Below are positions 6,080 to 6,748 of a stretch of DNA of 6,748 nucleotides, piece after piece. Source of the DNA: Acidimicrobiaceae bacterium (lineage in GTDB: Bacteria > Actinomycetota > Acidimicrobiia > Acidimicrobiales > Bog-793). The notes beneath the pieces were generated by a model. The model saw nothing but the letters and a program-made list of their open reading frames with translations, did no database searches and was not told the origin of the DNA. The translations under genes were made by a program, and so were the position numbers. The stretch lies in assembly GCA_003170375.1 (NCBI GenBank), contig PMZN01000069.1:1-6748 (forward strand). The letters are read 5' to 3'. The stretch's first letter is position 1. Every line of letters starts with the position of its first letter.

Positions 6080-6470
6080 TCTCCACGTCGAGCATGAGAG
6101 CCCGCGGTGCCTCTTCCAGCATCATGAGGGATTCGTCCGCGCCAGGCAGGGCTCGAATCAGCTCGTCCAGTTTGCGTTGGGTGGCCGCCTGCTCTCTTCC
6201 CTGGGTGTGCTGGATCGCGAAGACCATCACGAGCGTGACGGCTGACACGAACACTTCGAACCCGGCCACCCAGCTGTTCGGGAAACCGAGCGTCGCGCCA
6301 ACGACCACCAGACAGATCACGGTTGCAATGACGGTGAGCGCTACTGCAGGCAGGGAGCTGTAATGCTCGATCCGGTACAGGACCTTGCTCGTTGCGGGAA
6401 GTTGCGCCGTTCTGTGGACGATCCGGCGCTGCCGAGGTCTCGTTCCGTCTCCTGAGGCGCGTCGCTTCAC
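6030..6470 (-). CDS. Low-affinity iron permease family membrane protein
   Basis: A 146-residue protein. After a basic, polar N-terminus (1-30) comes the conserved YRIEHYSSLP start of the domain, then two membrane segments at about 40-63 and 66-88, with GFPNSW between them. The stretch after the second segment, FAIQHTQGREQAATQRKLDELIRALPGADE split over 84-113, is the signature I associate with the low-affinity iron permease family (PF04120; fungal Fet4 relatives). There it reads roughly 'IQNTQNRD...A.Q.KLDELIRA'. The acidic tail (119-146) is typical. Bacterial members are short like this one, and their transport function is mostly inferred, so iron transport is not certain. The only start in this frame is GTG at 6470, because a TAA lies four codons upstream. 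There is no ribosome-binding site, and a -10-like TAACCT ends seven bases before the GTG, suggesting a leaderless message. Confidence 0.8.
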   Translation of the reverse strand: MKRRASGDGTRPRQRRIVHRTAQLPATSKVLYRIEHYSSLPAVALTVIATVICLVVVGATLGFPNSWVAGFEVFVSAVTLVMVFAIQHTQGREQAATQRKLDELIRALPGADESLMMLEEAPRALMLDVENEQRDVRSTSLETDNG

Positions 6471-6476
6471 CTTCGA

Positions 6477-6482
6477 AGGTTA
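6477..6482 (-). promoter_or_regulatory. Candidate -10 box TAACCT for a leaderless iron permease transcript
   Basis: Read on the minus strand, TAACCT matches the actinobacterial -10 pattern TANNNT. It is followed by six bases (TCGAAG) and then the GTG start. That spacing would put the transcription start at the start codon itself. No good -35 is visible. The lack of a Shine-Dalgarno sequence agrees with a leaderless gene. Confidence 0.4.
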
Positions 6483-6556
6483 CCGACTCCCTCGTGACCT
6501 GGGCTTCTGACCCCTCGCCGGTCTGGCAGATCGGTCTAGGGCAAGCTTGCAAGTGC

Positions 6557-6579
6557 CAGCGGACGGGCCAGGCCCGCTG
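6557..6579. repeat. Small GC-rich inverted repeat
   Basis: CAGCGG (6557-6562) pairs with CCGCTG (6574-6579). An alternative fold pairs CAGC/GCTG and GGGC/GCCC around a three-base loop. It could be part of a terminator for a gene entering from the right, but no T tract follows on either strand. Confidence 0.3.
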
Positions 6580-6585
6580 CAGGGA

Positions 6586-6624
6586 GTGACCTATGGGTTA
6601 ACAAGCGGTGATAGGCCGGGTCAC
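6586..6624. repeat. Inverted repeat GTGACC...GGTCAC around GTTAAC
   Basis: GTGACC (6586-6591) and GGTCAC (6619-6624) are perfect inverted copies; CCTAT/ATAGG inside offers an alternative pairing. The loop contains the palindrome GTTAAC. It could be a terminator downstream of the partial gene at the right edge, or an operator. The sequence does not decide. Confidence 0.3.
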
Positions 6625-6669
6625 ATTGCCAGATGAGGCTTGGATCGGTGCCGCGCTGCAAAGATGGGC

Positions 6670-6748
6670 TCACGCGGCCTCTGCGTGGATCCGCCCGGGA
6701 TGATGGCCGGCATTCATGAGCAGCGTTGCCGCGATGCCTCGATCCCTC
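6670..6748 (-). CDS. Possible 3' end of a gene entering from the right edge
   Basis: Read on the minus strand from the window edge, 25 codons end in TGA at 6670-6672. They translate as RDRGIAATLLMNAGHHPG then RIHAEAA. The residue mix and mostly G/C third positions look like the helical C-terminus of a real protein. It is too short to assign a family. The plus-strand alternatives here (ATG at 6664 or 6700) have no good ribosome-binding site. Confidence 0.3.
   Translation of the reverse strand, partial: RDRGIAATLLMNAGHHPGRIHAEAA

Larger units (their letters stand above)
6483..6669. other. Apparently non-coding region upstream of the iron permease gene
   Basis: I see no convincing gene in this stretch. 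It holds a perfect 10-base palindrome GCAAGCTTGC at 6541-6550, the two inverted repeats listed separately, and a GTTAAC palindrome at 6597-6602. Open frames crossing it lack starts with ribosome-binding sites. Confidence 0.4.

Noticed and set aside
6480..6485. A third TTACCG near the iron permease start
   Set aside because: It is a single copy with no partner 11 bp away on either side, so it does not qualify as a SARP-type tandem repeat.
6076..6552. Minus-strand open frame of 158 codons
   Set aside because: It overlaps the iron permease gene in another frame and encodes Arg/Gly/His-rich sequence without the family signature.
6595..6665. Possible tRNA-like fold around GTTAAC
   Set aside because: No acceptor stem, anticodon arm or TTC-type loop can be assembled; only a simple inverted repeat is present.
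1..6748. Antibiotic cluster suggested by the SARP
   Set aside because: No biosynthetic, transport or resistance gene is visible in the window, so the SARP is not placed in such a cluster on this evidence.

Overview
The window is high-GC DNA whose genes use mostly G or C at third codon positions. It carries a large SARP-type regulator and an actinobacterial-style winged-helix regulator, so it most likely comes from an actinomycete (Streptomyces/Catenulispora-like; genus is inference). No RNA genes, insertion sequences, CRISPR arrays or biosynthetic enzymes were seen.

Layout. Positions 2-358 (-) encode a small membrane-anchored protein with Cys/His motifs. It is divergent, across 83 bp, from an ArsR/HTH_20-like regulator at 442-981 (+) that contains a single TTA codon. 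A short gap follows with a pair of TTACCG repeats 11 bp apart, a clean GGAGG site and a possible 35-codon ORF (1065-1172, +). That ORF ends in a long imperfect hairpin (1170-1216), whose other arm holds the stop codon of the convergent regulator gene. The regulator gene (1214-4198, -) encodes a 994-residue SARP/AfsR-like protein: winged helix, BTAD, NB-ARC ATPase and a helical TPR-like tail. Divergent from it is a secreted 484-residue protein (4348-5802, +). It has a signal peptide, a Thr/Pro linker, seven propeller-like repeats and a C-terminal Ig-like domain with paired cysteines. Downstream are a short reading frame with coding-like composition (5774-6079, -), a low-affinity iron permease family protein (6030-6470, -) with a probable leaderless GTG start, about 200 bp of apparently non-coding DNA, and possibly the 3' end of another gene at the right edge.

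How the parts may work together. The most interesting signal is that the promoter regions of the secreted protein and of the 35-codon ORF share the core TTACCG-N3-CGTTAC, a tandem repeat of 11-bp period. They also share a nearly identical ribosome-binding leader. An 11-bp-period direct repeat is the known form of SARP binding sites, and a SARP gene lies between the two. I infer a compact local regulon in which the SARP controls the divergent secreted propeller protein and a small transcript at its own 3' end. This is testable but unproven.
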